Assembly: GCA_009599575.1 (NCBI GenBank)
Contig: VWND01000009.1
Span: 806,001-870,000 of the forward strand
Direction of reading: 5' to 3'
Source: Blumeriella jaapii
Taxonomy: Eukaryota > Ascomycota > Leotiomycetes > Helotiales > Drepanopezizaceae
Length of the DNA stretch: 64,000 bases
Under the pieces are notes generated by a model that ran no database searches, had not been told where the DNA came from, and was given only the letters and a program-made list of their open reading frames with translations. Positions 22,202 to 33,131 of the stretch are shown in pieces; within the stretch, counting starts at the first letter, position 1; each line of letters starts with the position of its first letter. The position numbers and the translations under genes are program-made.

Positions 22202-23871
22202 CGTGGATGTGGGATTGCTTTAACGACAGGTCAAGACAGGTAACGACAGGTTCGAGAGAATGCTGCTGGCTGTTGGAGTGCGAAGAAAGAAAGAGTGAGT
22301 GGATGGAATGTTGCTGCGAATGATTCACTCAGGCTCAGTACTTCCCACATATATACTTACACACCCACACACACACACACACACATACACATACATACAT
22401 ACACGCCTCTTTTCCACACGTGCCCCGATGACGGACGGATCACCTCCTGAAATAGACCACCACACCCGGCACGCTCCTTCCATCGCGCCGCCATCCATTC
22501 CCATTCGCGGCTCCTTCGGGCTCCCGCCGTCGCGATGGCCTCCGCATGAATCGTGAGCTTCCTTCATCTTCTTCCTCCACGGCGCTGGCAACCCTGCACG
22601 CGAATCCTGTATGTATGTATGAATAGTAAGTATGTAAGTATGTAAGTAAGTAAGTAAGTCGTCAACAGACCAGACGGCCCTCCTCGTCTTGGCGCAGCAC
22701 GTGTGCATGGCCTCGGCAGCTGGGTACGGTGCCGGTGCTGGGGCCACGGCCTGGCTGTGGCATCTCGGACGCGGCGACGGAAAGGAGCGCGACACCGTGG
22801 AGGGGGGTGGAGAAGCGCATTTTGGGATTGAGTAGGGTTGATCACAGCGGAACTTGGAACAGACAGACGCCGGAAGATGCGGTGATGTGGTGTGTGCCGA
22901 TAGATAGATACATGGGAGAGAGAGCGAAGGGAAAGCCCGACTTTTTTTTTGGGGTTGATTCAAGGTGGACTTTTTCCATCGGGGGCGCTACGATCATTGG
23001 TATGTATAGATACAGTAGGTAAGGTAGGTACCTAGGTAATAAGGTAGGTTAAGGTATGGACAGTAGGATGCAAAAAGTCTCTGCACCCCCTTGCAGTCGA
23101 GGTAAACTTGACACAGCCAAGATAATCGCACGGAAACTTGATATCATAGCCAGTGTAGAAATACCAATTTTAGTCATAAATTCGATGGATTTTGTTTTGT
23201 TTAGCACACGATTTGGAGCTTTAGTAACCACGTCTACAACACGAGTCATGGGAAAAGAAGCACTAGCCTAATCCTCAGGAATTCGCGGAGCAGATCAACG
23301 TGCGGAAATTAGTCGTTATACCGTGTATGCTATTGGAAGGATTCCCTCGATTTCATTTGGTTTAAATGGTTGGGAGCATTTTCAACACGTGCCGCAAATG
23401 GCTGAACATCCCAGTCTAGGTACCTAAGGTAGGTAACGTTTAGCAGTTTTTTCTCCGCTGCATGAAGTCTACCCACTTTTTGGGTTTGGAGCTCGGGAAA
23501 GCCTTTGTTTTGCAGGAAATGAAAAGAAAAGAATTTTTTGGAAATTAAGCGAGACTTTTCAGGCTAGACGACATCCACAGGTACATACACATAAAATTGC
23601 TTATTAAGGGCTACCACAACGCACTGCCAAGAATAGACAAGCCACGGGAAGTTATTTGTCGCTCTGAGAAAGAGCAGATTCAAGCCGTGATATCTCCTCA
23701 TTCACAAACCCCCTCCAACACCGCGTTAATGAGAAGCCCGACGAGCGATCTCTGCTGTGTTGAGTCTCCTCTCAGCAGCTTGCAGCCCAAACCACACGAA
23801 CAACACAGCAAGTCGTGAAAGTATGCCCGAGTGGGACAAAATACGGCCAGTCGCTTCGAATAGCTAGCTTT
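22202..23871. other. Intergenic region with AC/GTAA tracts and a possible transposon fragment
   Basis: Contains an (AC)n tract near 22365-22385 and TATG/GTAA repeats at 22606-22660. From 23055 to 23600 the base composition drops to AT-rich DNA unlike its surroundings, with several short broken frames. No gene called. Confidence 0.5.
23058..23420 (+). mobile_element. Possible degenerate Tc1/mariner-type fragment
   Basis: The AT-rich block begins with acagtaggatgcaaaaagtc followed by tctgcacccccttg. This resembles the ends of Tc1-type elements, which typically start CAGTG..TGCAAAAGT and continue to a GCACCCC motif. Downstream frames such as GIRGADQRAEISRYTVYAIG are interrupted by stops. I could not find the opposite inverted terminal repeat in the window or a DDE catalytic motif, so this is only a suggestion. 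Confidence 0.25.
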
Positions 23872-24249
23872 CTACCACCGCTCCTGCGAAGAACCCGCTG
23901 CGGCCTTGGTTACGCCAACCGTATAGACTTGCCAGGCATGGGGATCATCTCGCACATCTTCCACCGTCGGACAGCACCGCACCGTCAGCGTGCATGAGCC
24001 CTCGCGATTCTCGCACGCTTCTCTGTTCTTTCGCTCCACATGCACGTTGGTGGTTTGCCACCAGTTGTGTGCGCAAAGTGGCACGAATTGCTCGCTGCCG
24101 CAGGATTGGGCAGAGGAGAATACGTTCCCGCGGCATCTGCCCTCACCCGTCACATCGCGGCATTGTGGAAGGCGAGGCGTTGGCGGGAGGCTGTGGAAGG
24201 TGGGCGAGAAGAAAAGAATGAGAGCGAGGCTGAGGCGTGAGGAATGCAT
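23872..24249 (-). CDS. Secreted cysteine-rich protein (8 Cys)
   Basis: Single-exon ORF of 125 residues. Residues 1 to about 20 (MHSSRLSLALILFFSPTFHS) form a typical signal peptide. The remaining ~105 residues hold eight Cys, including an adjacent pair (VRCCPTVED), and several Trp/His residues (HNWWQTTNVHV). Even cysteine number, small size and secretion signal fit an effector-like or antimicrobial-like extracellular protein; I recognise no family. A TATA-like box lies about 75 bp upstream of the ATG, which supports this start. It is separated from the plus-strand dehydratase gene by about 530 bp, so the two are divergent. Confidence 0.65.
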   Translation of the reverse strand: MHSSRLSLALILFFSPTFHSLPPTPRLPQCRDVTGEGRCRGNVFSSAQSCGSEQFVPLCAHNWWQTTNVHVERKNREACENREGSCTLTVRCCPTVEDVRDDPHAWQVYTVGVTKAAAGSSQERW

Positions 24250-24322
24250 GTCGTTTCCTTTTTCCCGTGCTTGTGGGAAAACGAGATGGGAGAGGGGGGT
24301 TGAGATGGAGGTGAATAGGTAA

Positions 24323-24330
24323 TTTTATAG
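24323..24330 (-). promoter_or_regulatory. TATA-like box for the 8-Cys secreted protein
   Basis: TATAAAAT on the minus strand, about 75 bp upstream of the start codon at 24249. Confidence 0.4.
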
Positions 24331-24780
24331 TTGAAAAGGAGCGAGGAAGAAGGATCTATGTGAGCTTGCTCCCACCGTCTGAGAGAGGTAGGTGAGAGCA
24401 TGCAAGATGTAAAGATGTGCTAAACATGTATCTATCCCAGCTCGTATTTGACAGATACCGCAAGCCGGATGAGAATTGGATTCTGTTGACCGTGCGAGCG
24501 GGACACCTGGCAACCGTCTAGGAAACCGAGTCCATGGTGTACCTGATTCGCAAACGACTGGTGTGAATAAGAGCAAAGGAAAAAGGAGATGCGAAAAGTA
24601 AACAAGTCTCGCCAATTCCTGTCGTACATGCCATGTTGATCTCGGATCCCGGATGTGTGACATCATACGACCTCGGACGGACTCGAAGTGTGGGAACACG
24701 AGGCTGTCACTCCATCTCACATCCCACCCCATGTCTCAACCACAACCACAACCACAACCGCATCGACATCTACAACCACC

Positions 24781-25947
24781 ATGCCCGAGGAAACGCCCCA
24801 GATGTCCCAAGCTACTCGAGATCTCCTGCTGAAAGTCAGGAAAATGGTGCCACCATTGCTGGAGAAGTTCCACAAAGGTATCCTACCTTGCCCCCCCCCC
24901 CCCCCCCACAATCCTCACCACCAACGCATGGCTGACAGCATCTACATAGGGCAGATGGGCCGCATCGCAGTCATTGGCGGCAGCGAGGACTACACCGGTG
25001 CGCCATACTTCTCGGCCATGGCCAGCGCGCGCCTCGGCGCAGACATGGTGCAGCTCCCCTCCAGCTCCCCCTCCAACGACCCCTCCGTCGACTAATCCAC
25101 TCCAGAGCCATGTAATCTGCGAACCGCGAGCCGGCCAGGTGATCAAGACCTACTCTCCGAACCTGATGGTGCATCCGTTGATGCGCCAGTCCACGCACGC
25201 AAGCCGCTCCGACTCGGCATCCTCGATTGCCAAGGCGGTCATCGACATGCTGCCCCGCCTACACGTTCTGGTCATCGGCCCGGGGCTCGGTAGAGACCAG
25301 TTGATGCAGGATACGTGCGCGAAGATCCTCGAGGCGGCGAGGGCAAAGAACATGCCGTTCGTGCTGGACGCGGATGGCTTGAACCTGGCCCAGACCAGAC
25401 CGGAACTCGTGCAGGGGTATCGGGAGTGCATCCTGACGCCGAACGTGGTGGAGTTTGGCAGGTTATGCAAAGGCAAGGGTATCGATCCATCGGGTCTACG
25501 TGAGGGTCAAGGTGCAGAGACGTTGTCGAGGGCCTTTGGCGGGGTGACGATCATCCAGAAAGGCGCCCAAGATTTTATTTCGAACGGGGAGAAGACGTGG
25601 GTCAGTGACATCGAAGGAGGCCGGAAAAGGAGCGGCGGCCAGGGAGATACCTTGACCGGCAGTCTGGCCACGTTCTTGGGTTGGCGGAAGGCATATTTGG
25701 ACAAGCTTTGGGACCACGAGAGTGATTTGGATGCGGCCGAACTGCTGGCTCTGGCGGCTTTTGGGGGGAGCTCTATCACGAGGGCATGTGTACTATTTCC
25801 AGGTTGCTCGATTATGCTAACCTTGCACAGGAATCCTCTCGACTGGCATTTGCAAAGAAAGGAAGGAGTTTGCAGGCAAGTGACTTGACTGACGAAGTCT
25901 ATCTTGCCTTCACGAACCTGTTCGAGGGCCCCGGCCCGAAGTTATGA
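24781..25947 (+). CDS. ATP-dependent (S)-NAD(P)H-hydrate dehydratase
   Basis: Metabolite-repair enzyme that converts hydrated, damaged NAD(P)H back to NAD(P)H with ATP. Four exons (24781-24877, 24950-25047, 25106-25789, 25831-25947) give 331 residues, close to the usual fungal length. Landmarks in order: [19 protein letters not shown] (N-terminal glycine-rich strand-turn), [53 protein letters not shown], and [14 protein letters not shown], whose Asp is the catalytic base in ribokinase-like YjeF-C proteins. Intron 1 contains a C17 run, intron 2 has a GTGCAG donor, and intron 3 has a TGCTAACC branch site. The start ATG follows a CAACCACAACCACAACC-type leader. All motifs are intact, so this gene appears functional. 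Confidence 0.93.
24891..24907 (+). repeat. C17 homopolymer in dehydratase intron 1
   Basis: Seventeen consecutive C within the 72-nt first intron of the NAD(P)HX dehydratase gene. Confidence 0.95.
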
Positions 25948-26853
25948 TCGACAAAGCAGTAAATGGTATACATAATGCTTAATGTTTAATTTCGAGACCT
26001 CGAAGTTTCATCTGGTAGGTTGGTGTTCTAAGCAAGTACATGTACTCAAGATGTGAGAGCGCTAGAGGCGAAAATATCAAAATTCAGCTTCAAGGAGCGT
26101 TGAAGCTGAAAACACGTTTCGTTGAGAGTGAGTATACCCAGACTTTTTTCTGTAGATAAATTTCGCAGACATTTTTCGAGGTTGTAAAGAATTTTAGAGC
26201 TGCCGTCCGTTTTTCGGTATATATAGGCTCCAGGTCATCCTCGAATCTACGCTTTCTGATGATAAAATTGCAGGCTTGGGCACGCAGTCTCACTCCGCTT
26301 TCTTGGAGTCCAAAATCCTCAGAAGCAGCAGCTGAAATTGTTTAGTTGAATGAGCTCCATCATGATCTTCAGGACAAGGGAGTAGATATCGCAAGACTTG
26401 CTTATTGAACTTAGGGCGAAATGAAGTGTGCAGATCATCTTATTATGTACCGCCGGCGTCACCAAACCTAATCAGGGCTTCGCGTACAATAGAGGCTACA
26501 TGTGTAGGCTTAGGAAAACCACCTACCTACTTCAGATGCTCTGCGAAATTCAAGTTGGTAAGGTGAGGCTCACTCACACGGGCACAAGCCTTTGCCACTC
26601 ACCAATTGTCAACAGAGGCGGGGTACCATCGATCGGCATACGATGTAGCGGAACAGCGAATGACCAGCTTTGCCTATCGTACACAGGGAAACTTCCGTAT
26701 CCCCTCTTTGCTGTACCCCTCATTGTTTATATCGGGTGCGGGGTATAGTAGCTTTTTCCTATCCCATCCTGACCAAATGAACAAACTTTCCAATTGTTTG
26801 TTTATCCTCAAGTTGACAGCGATACGTTCGAGCCAATCCATGATTTCTTCGGC
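25948..26853. other. Intergenic region between dehydratase and SDR genes
   Basis: About 900 bp, AT-richer than the flanking genes, with no ORF that looks coding. The right 150 bp contain pyrimidine-rich stretches that may serve as the promoter and leader of the SDR gene. Confidence 0.5.
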
Positions 26854-27842
26854 ATGGCGAGTCAAGGCAAAAGCACAGCAGTGACCAAGGACTACGGCAA
26901 GAGAACTGCCATTGTCACGGGTTCTGCACGGGGAATGTATGCCTTCGACACGGGAGAGTTCTTACGCACCGCTGACTTAGCAATAGCGGCAAAGCTGTGG
27001 CCATTCGACTTGCAGAAGATGGGTTCGACGTCTGTGTAAACGACATTCCCGCCCACCAAGCCGAAATCGACGAGGTATGCTGCCCGGTCCTCTCCGTCTG
27101 CTATGCTGCTCAGACCGACGCAATTGCAGACAGTCAAAGAAATCCAAGCACGAGGAAGGTCGGCATACGGACACGCAGCCGACGTGTCGAAGCGCGTCGA
27201 AGTAGATGTCCTCATCGATGCTTCCGTGAGACATCTCGGCCCTCTGAACGTCATGATTGCCAACGCCGGTATCGCACAAGTCAAAGCTCTGCTAGATCTG
27301 TCAGAGGAAGATGTCAGACGCGTGTTCGAGGTCAACGTGTTTGGGCTTTTCAACTGTTACAGCTCGGCTGCGAAGCAGATGATCCAGCAGGGGGGCGGAG
27401 GGAAGATCATTGGCGCGGCGAGGTTTGCTCCTCCTCCTCCTCCTCGCGGTGAGGATCTTTGTCTTTTCTGACGCCCCCACACAGCATTGTGGCCTTCAAG
27501 CCATTTGCAATGCTCTCCCACTACTCGGCCTCAAAGTTTGCGGTCAGGGGCTTCACGCAGGCTTTCGCGATGGAAATGGCAGATCACAAGATCACTGTCA
27601 ACGGCTACGCACCCGGAATCGTCGGCACCGCCATGTGGGACCTGATTGACGAGGAGCTGGGTAAGAAGACGGGTGCGAAGAAGGGTGATACGATCAAGAA
27701 GTATACGAACGATCTGATTGCACTAGGCCGGACCAGTGTCCCCGAGGATGTCGCGAAGACCGTCAGCTTTCTGGCCAGCCCGGATAGTGATTACATGACG
27801 GGTCAGACATTGGTTGTTGATGGTGGCATCGTGTTCAATTGA
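26854..27842 (+). CDS. Short-chain dehydrogenase/reductase (diacetyl/butanediol type)
   Basis: Predicted NAD(P)-dependent oxidoreductase of 273 residues, the classical SDR length. Exons are 26854-26936, 26987-27074, 27130-27422 and 27485-27842. For exon 2 I chose the second of two nearby AG acceptors (CAATAG) because it gives the canonical cofactor loop TGSARGIGKAVAIRLA. The upstream TTAG acceptor would insert two residues there. Further landmarks: CVNDIP (strand 2, Asp favouring NAD over NADP), IANAGIA, FEVNVFGLFNCY, Ser before the active site (AASIVAF), YSASK catalytic Tyr and Lys, PGIVGTAMW and the C-terminal GQTLVVDGGI. The best family match I can recall is acetoin/diacetyl reductase or 2,3-butanediol dehydrogenase; substrate not proven. 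Confidence 0.9.
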
Positions 27843-28444
27843 AGCGGGGCGTCAGAGTTGAGGGTTTTCCTGTGCCAGAAGCGACGTGGGAAAACTGTGG
27901 ACGGAGCTGCTCGGCCTGACAACCCCATGTGGGCCTGGGATTCAGGCTGCGTCACGTGTGCGGATGAGAAATGCAAGCCTTTGGTTTTCACACTGCGTTG
28001 GCATCATAGTGTACTGTACTGTACCTCACCGTGACTACGCCGCCCTGAGGGACAAACTCGGACAGGAATTGCATTTTCGTGGACCTTTAATTATACTTGA
28101 TAATTATACTTGACAATCCATGGGACGGGTCTATGCTTGGCAAAAAACCATACAAAAACACTGCCACGGCAGTTGAAGTTAGGGGCTCGCTTACTCGTGT
28201 TTACAGTTGATCTTGCGGGGCCAATGATAGGCAGGTATCGACGCGCCCGCGTCCCGACCTTTAATCGAAGCCTCAGCCTCTCAACACATCATCAAACCCC
28301 AATTTCCTAGCATTACTTCCGCGGCACACCCATCTCATCTATGCAGAATCGGTCATCGAATCAGCGTTGAATGGAAAATGGATCCCCAGACAGCTAGCTC
28401 TCTGCCCGAAGCACATTGTCTCGCAACATTCCTGAAGTGCGTAA
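27843..28444. other. Intergenic region after the SDR gene
   Basis: About 600 bp. It contains tactgtactgtac at about 28013-28023 and two copies of taattatacttgata-like sequence at 28089-28115. No gene seen. Confidence 0.5.
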
Positions 28445-29293
28445 TCAAGCCTTCTTCCAACTCTCTCGCCCCTCCCGAGACCAGCGCAGTCTCCCACGAG
28501 CCTTTCCCCCAGAGTCCCTTCCCTTCCACGCCATCCAACCTCCCATATTCCAGAGATCCATACCCCCGAGAGAAACCCCAGCGAGTGGCTGCGAGTCACC
28601 GTCCCCACCCGCGGTGACCAGATCCCCGCCATTCCGCCGCGATCCCTTCCAACCGCCCAAGGCCTGCCTGCCTGAAAACCATGCCTCGAGGTCCCTTCTC
28701 CCAACACCGGCCCGGGTACGCTCCTCCGACGAAGAAAGCCTCGTTTTCTCAGCCAGCCGCGTTGCCTCGGCGGCAGAAACCCGGGATCGCGGCCTCGCGT
28801 TCTCCACCGGCACCTGGTCTCTCTCGCCGCCCTCTCCCAGGGACGCGCGCCTCGCGGGCGTGCTCGCAGCCGCTGCCACGCACACGCACACGCAGCCCTC
28901 TCGCGCTCCGCCTGGGTGGCGGCGTTGATCGCGAGCTTGTGCGTTCTCTGCAGGCTAGGGCAGGAGGGCGCGATGATCTCTCTGTTTTTTTTTTTCCTGG
29001 GACTTTCTTCCCCCGTGCGGGCCTGCTGGCTGGCTGGCTGGGTGGCTGGGTCGGGTGAGCCCTAGGGACTTGAGGTCTGGCAGTTGCGTACCTGCCGCTG
29101 AGATGGAGCTTTGCGTTTCGTCGCTGGTGCCATTCCGAGGGTGGTGGTGCGGAGGCTGGCTTCTGGTTCTGGTTCTGGAAACTCCCGCTAGGCGCGTTCG
29201 TGCGGTTGGCTTGGTGGGAGATCTTGGCGATGCGGTAGAGTTGTTGGGAATCCTGGGGGGCAGAATGGAAGTCATCTTCGGGTTTGCGCTCAT
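28445..29293 (-). CDS. Hypothetical disordered protein (tentative, two exons)
   Basis: A possible minus-strand gene with exon 1 at 29293-29092 (MSANPKMTSILPPRIPNNS, Ser/Thr/Pro/Arg-rich) and exon 2 at 28947-28445. They join through a GTACGC donor and CTGCAG acceptor in frame, giving about 234 residues. No domain is recognisable. The C-terminal part is rich in Gly, Arg and Trp and could be an artefact of GC-rich DNA. A plus-strand ORF at 28416-28928 overlaps it with equally plausible composition, so the strand is not settled. Confidence 0.3.
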
Positions 29294-29902
29294 GGTTTCG
29301 TGGTCGGGAGTCGCGTTATTCTTCTGTAGGTTTCCGGGGAAAAAGCCTTCGGCTGAAAGATATTCCCCGATACCGCAGACGCGGCTCTTGTCCAGACGAA
29401 TAGTTTCCGCTCAAATGTCTAAACTCTTACCTCTTGAGTTTCTCGCCCCTTGATCTGTATCAGGCTTGTGTACGGCTACGAGGAAGGGTGGTGTTACTCC
29501 TAGAATAGGCAAGGCAGGGGAAAAGTAGAGTGGAGAATCACCATGATCACTATCAGAACGCGTTTTATCTGCTGCATCAAAGGTGAAATTGCCTAGCTCA
29601 TCGCATTTCCCTGTTCTGTCTTTATCGTAGACGCCAGAGGTGCACAATGGGCTCTTGAAAGGCGACCCGGACCACTTTCGGCCTGTTTGAAAAGATCTCT
29701 CTCTCCCTGGAGGCTACACTTTCCACTCTGATCCCGCCCCGGAACCCTGAGACCAGATAGACATCCGTCCCTTCGTGGCAAGTCCAGCCTCTCAGATGCT
29801 TTCGGGATCTACCAGAGATTCCAATCTCCTCTGGCAAGTAAGCCTGCGTCGGAGGTTCTTGCGTGCAAGCCTCAAGACCTCAGCTGCTGCCTCTCGCTCT
29901 AT
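29294..29902. other. Intergenic region
   Basis: About 600 bp with only short frames on both strands and no recognised motif. Confidence 0.45.
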
Positions 29903-30496
29903 TCAGACCGCGTCAGCTTTCTCTGTGTCAAGCTCCAAGAGCTGGCCGACGAGCCGGATTGACCCGCGACCCCGCTGGAGACTACAACGCACAACGGCGG
30001 ACCACTTACTGGGAGCTGACTCGTGGTACTCTGTCACCCGGAGTCTTTCCTTTGTTTGACTGGGAGTCTCATGCGAACTCAGAAGCTCCTCCCACTCACG
30101 TCTGTCGTCGTCTCTGCGCATGGCGATCCAGTATTTGAGGACTCCCGCATCGGGCTTGTATTTCGAGGGGCTGCGTCGGTGATACAGCGTGTACGCGAGA
30201 TCGATCTCATGGGGGAGGAGGTCTCGAGGAGGTCGCTGCTCCCTCTCGGCGGACTTGATCGAATCCCGGCTCGAAGACATGGCGCGTTTGCTGCGCAGCT
30301 TGGTGAGATGCGTGGTCTTGTACTTGCTGGCGGGGGAGGACTGGGGTGCTGTCTTCGCTCCAACCTGGAATATGAAAGACTTCGGGCTCGCTGGCGCGGT
30401 TTCTTGGCTTTCTCCTGCTCGATGGTAAGACGGCGCCTGATAGGGGTCGGTTGTCTGCTTACCTCGCCAACTTGCCATCTCGGCGGGATCAGGCAC
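29903..30496 (-). CDS. Hypothetical protein, 197 residues
   Basis: An uninterrupted minus-strand ORF with believable codon use. The first ~85 residues are disordered. The middle contains PRDLLPHEIDLAYTLYHRRSP and GVLKYWIAMRRDDDRREWEELLSSHE, which look like amphipathic helices. No known family is recognised, and no signal peptide or membrane segment is present. The 3' end may be incomplete if a further intron exists. Confidence 0.5.
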   Translation of the reverse strand: MPDPAEMASWRGKQTTDPYQAPSYHRAGESQETAPASPKSFIFQVGAKTAPQSSPASKYKTTHLTKLRSKRAMSSSRDSIKSAEREQRPPRDLLPHEIDLAYTLYHRRSPSKYKPDAGVLKYWIAMRRDDDRREWEELLSSHETPSQTKERLRVTEYHESAPSKWSAVVRCSLQRGRGSIRLVGQLLELDTEKADAV

Positions 30497-30869
30497 GTTC
30501 TCTCGAGTGTTCAGATGTTGTTGGAGGCCTTATTGCACGTTGGAACACCAGTTCGGTCTTGGGGTGCGGCGGCCTCCTCGGAAAACACCACGTGACTCGA
30601 ACGCGCTAAAGGCCGACGCGCTCAAAATCCTACCACGCGAAAGGCGACATGATGCGGAGATCGAATGGGAGCCTAGAGGTGGCCAACTTCGAGGCCACTC
30701 TCACGCGCCAATGAATTAATTTAGAGCTCTTTCCCAATTGTGGAAGAAACTACTGTAGCTCTTGGCACGGCGAAATTAAGCGAGAGAATGTTTGGGGTGG
30801 GTATCAATTCGCAAACTCTAGTAGCACCTCCATCCTCTCCAGCACCAGCTCACCAGCCATGAATGGCCC
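30497..30869. other. Short intergenic region
   Basis: About 370 bp between two minus-strand hypothetical genes. No feature recognised. Confidence 0.4.
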
Positions 30870-31506
30870 CTAGTATACGATGCTCCAGCACCTCCGGAGA
30901 GGGCTCGGCTTGCACATGTTGCGCCCCAGCTTCTCGTCCAGGAGTCTGCCAACCTCAGCTGGAGGTGGCAACGCGTCCGTGACCCTGACGCCGTATCTCG
31001 ACAGTCTGATCTTCTCTTTGATGGTTGTTGGCTTGAAGAGAAGCAAGTCCGACTTGCTCACGCGCGCGAACTTGGGTCTCGGACCCTCGTTGAAGTCCTC
31101 ATTCAAAACGTGCATCCCGATCATGGACGGGGCGACGTTCCCGCAGGTGAAATCCTCCTCCGAAGCCAGAATCCCGACGTCGTTGATCCAGGCATGGATG
31201 TTTGCCTTTCTGCCTCTTGGTTGCGTCTTCTCCTGGTTGTCCTCCTCGTCGCTAGGGCTGAGACGCGTCAGTTACGTGGATTCGTGATGAGAAGCGAAGA
31301 TTGCTGTACCTGGACGACGAGTCTTCCGTGATGGAGGATCCGTCGCTGTCTCCACCCTCTGAGGAACTGGTGCTGTTCTCCTCGTTGCTGCTGGGTTCTG
31401 AGAGGCAGGATTCGGCTCCGCCGCCGCTGAGGTCGCCAGATGCAATAGCGTCCTCGACATCTTCTGCCCAGTCGAAGCTACTGCTGATGTGGATTTGTTG
31501 CGACAT
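30870..31506 (-). CDS. Hypothetical acidic protein, 194 residues
   Basis: Two exons, 31506-31310 and 31257-30870, joined by a GTACAG...CTCAG intron of 52 nt in correct phase. The N-terminal 95 residues are Ser/Glu/Asp-rich (FDWAEDVEDAIASGDLSGGG, SSNEENSTSSSEGGDSDGSS). The C-terminal half is better ordered: IHAWINDVGILASEED, PKFARVSKSDLLLFKPTTIK and EKIRLSRYGVRVTD. I chose MSQQIHISSS as start because the longer ORF upstream is T/A-rich leader sequence. Family unknown. Confidence 0.6.
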
Positions 31507-32130
31507 TTTGTTGCTTTTGATTTGAGTTGTTTGAATTGTGTTGTTTGATTTGGGATGTTTGAATTGTGTTGGGTCAAGTGTGTTTGTGGGTGGGTGGGGT
31601 TTCAATTCTTTGACTATGTCGTGGGTGTTCGCTAAATGGACCTGGACTACTCAAGATCTGGGGACAATAGGATTGGTATTTTTAGCGCCGCTATCAAGCG
31701 ACTCCTTGAGATTGTTCAAGCAAGGTGAGTGGAAGTAGAGAGGCAAATCAGCTACTTCCAACCGACGATCTGACTATTGATCAAGTATACGATGGGATGA
31801 ATACAGCAAGCTATCCAGGTATCTTCACGTTCCGGCTGTAGTATAACTTATAACACGCGATGGCATCCTCACTAGATTCGAAAGCCAGTCCAGAGATGCT
31901 ACGGTGGAAAGACAGAAGGTGTTGGAAGACGTATGTTCAATTAGAAGGGTGTTCTATCAATCGCAGTTCTGGAATTGCGCGTCGAACCATGATTCAGGTA
32001 CCTCCCCTTCACCAGGATGTGAATCACCCCGTGTTATTGCCTCCCGAATCATCATTGCCACAAGCTTGTGTAGAACTTCGATCTAACCCCTCCGCATGAG
32101 TCCCTAGATCGAATTTGCGCGGGACTCTCC
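31507..32130. other. Intergenic region
   Basis: About 620 bp. The right part carries the promoter of the 194-residue protein. A T/G-rich stretch (31500-31580) probably is its leader. No other gene seen. Confidence 0.45.
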
Positions 32131-33131
32131 TTATCGTCGTGAAGGGTAGTAAATCGTGCAGCAGTGGCGAAGGTTGGATTCCACTTTGACGCGGTATTTC
32201 CCGTAGATCGGGTCTGAGGTGTGGATAATTAGCAGAGGTATAGATAGTGGTATGATCTGAAGCCTTCAACGCGCCCCGAAGCAACTGTTTCGGGCGATAT
32301 CGGACGATAGACAGAAAAGAGGTCCGACATGAACTTACCAAATCCAAGCTCCCACTCTGCTTTGGTCTGGACGGCCTCCGTAAACCTCACGCGACCAGTG
32401 TGAGCTTTGCGACCTTGACCACGACCCGGACCTTCCTCCTCGTCCTTGTCAAAGTAAGGATCACCCAGGGGGTCGCCGATGAAGTATCGGGCTGGGTCTC
32501 TGAAGACGGGGCGTTGTCCTTGTCCGGAGAACAGAGGAGCCGGGGTGTGATCTTGGTCAATGTTAAGACCTGGGGGGAATCTCGGGGTAGGCCGATCTAT
32601 GAGAGCGAAAACCAAATTAGTATGGATCGGGGGATACACTTATAGAGCTGCGACCCCAATAGAATGTATGACCCTTGGGAACCCGACGAGAACTTACCAA
32701 GTTGCATGGGATCGTTGTCTGAAGGCGACACACCATGCATATCATCATCATCATCATCGCCGCTCATGATCTCTCTCTCGATGTCCAGGAGTGCTTTGAG
32801 CTCATAGTCTACCAGATCGCCTGGCGAGTCTGGCAAGAGGTCATCTGATTCGGCGTCCATCGCCTCCATCGCCTTGTCCTTTGTCGTGTCTTCTTTGAGT
32901 TCATACCATGATGCACCTGCATCCTCGTTCTCTTGTTGCTTGGATTGTGCGCCTGCGACATACTTGTCGTCGCGGTCGGTGTTCTCGATCTGCTCCGAGG
33001 GACCAGCAGACCCCTGAACAAACCCACCGACTTTTTTGCTCTTAGTATATATACTTTACTGCGACAAGATCTCTGTACATACCTGTGGGAGTCGATGGGA
33101 TGTTCTCCTTGTTTTGTGGCTTGGTCGTCAT
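32131..33131 (-). CDS. Hypothetical acidic protein, 240 residues, four exons
   Basis: Exons 33131-33083, 33030-32698, 32596-32339 and 32213-32131 give an exon sum divisible by three. Introns use GTATGT, GTAAGT and GTAAGT donors. For exon 2 the AAG acceptor after ATACTAAG keeps the frame, whereas the later TTCAG does not. The protein is strongly acidic in the middle (DAESDDLLPDSPGDLVDYEL, MSGDDDDDDMHGVSP). It continues with DPARYFIGDPLGDPYFDKDE and a basic GRGQGRKAHTGRVRFTEAV. It ends in DPIYGKYRVKVESN. The pattern suggests a nuclear or RNA-associated protein but no domain is recognised. Confidence 0.6.

Noticed and set aside
26981..26986. First AG acceptor (TTAG) of SDR intron 1
   Set aside because: Inserts two residues into the TGxxxGxG cofactor loop; the next AG gives the canonical motif in the same frame.
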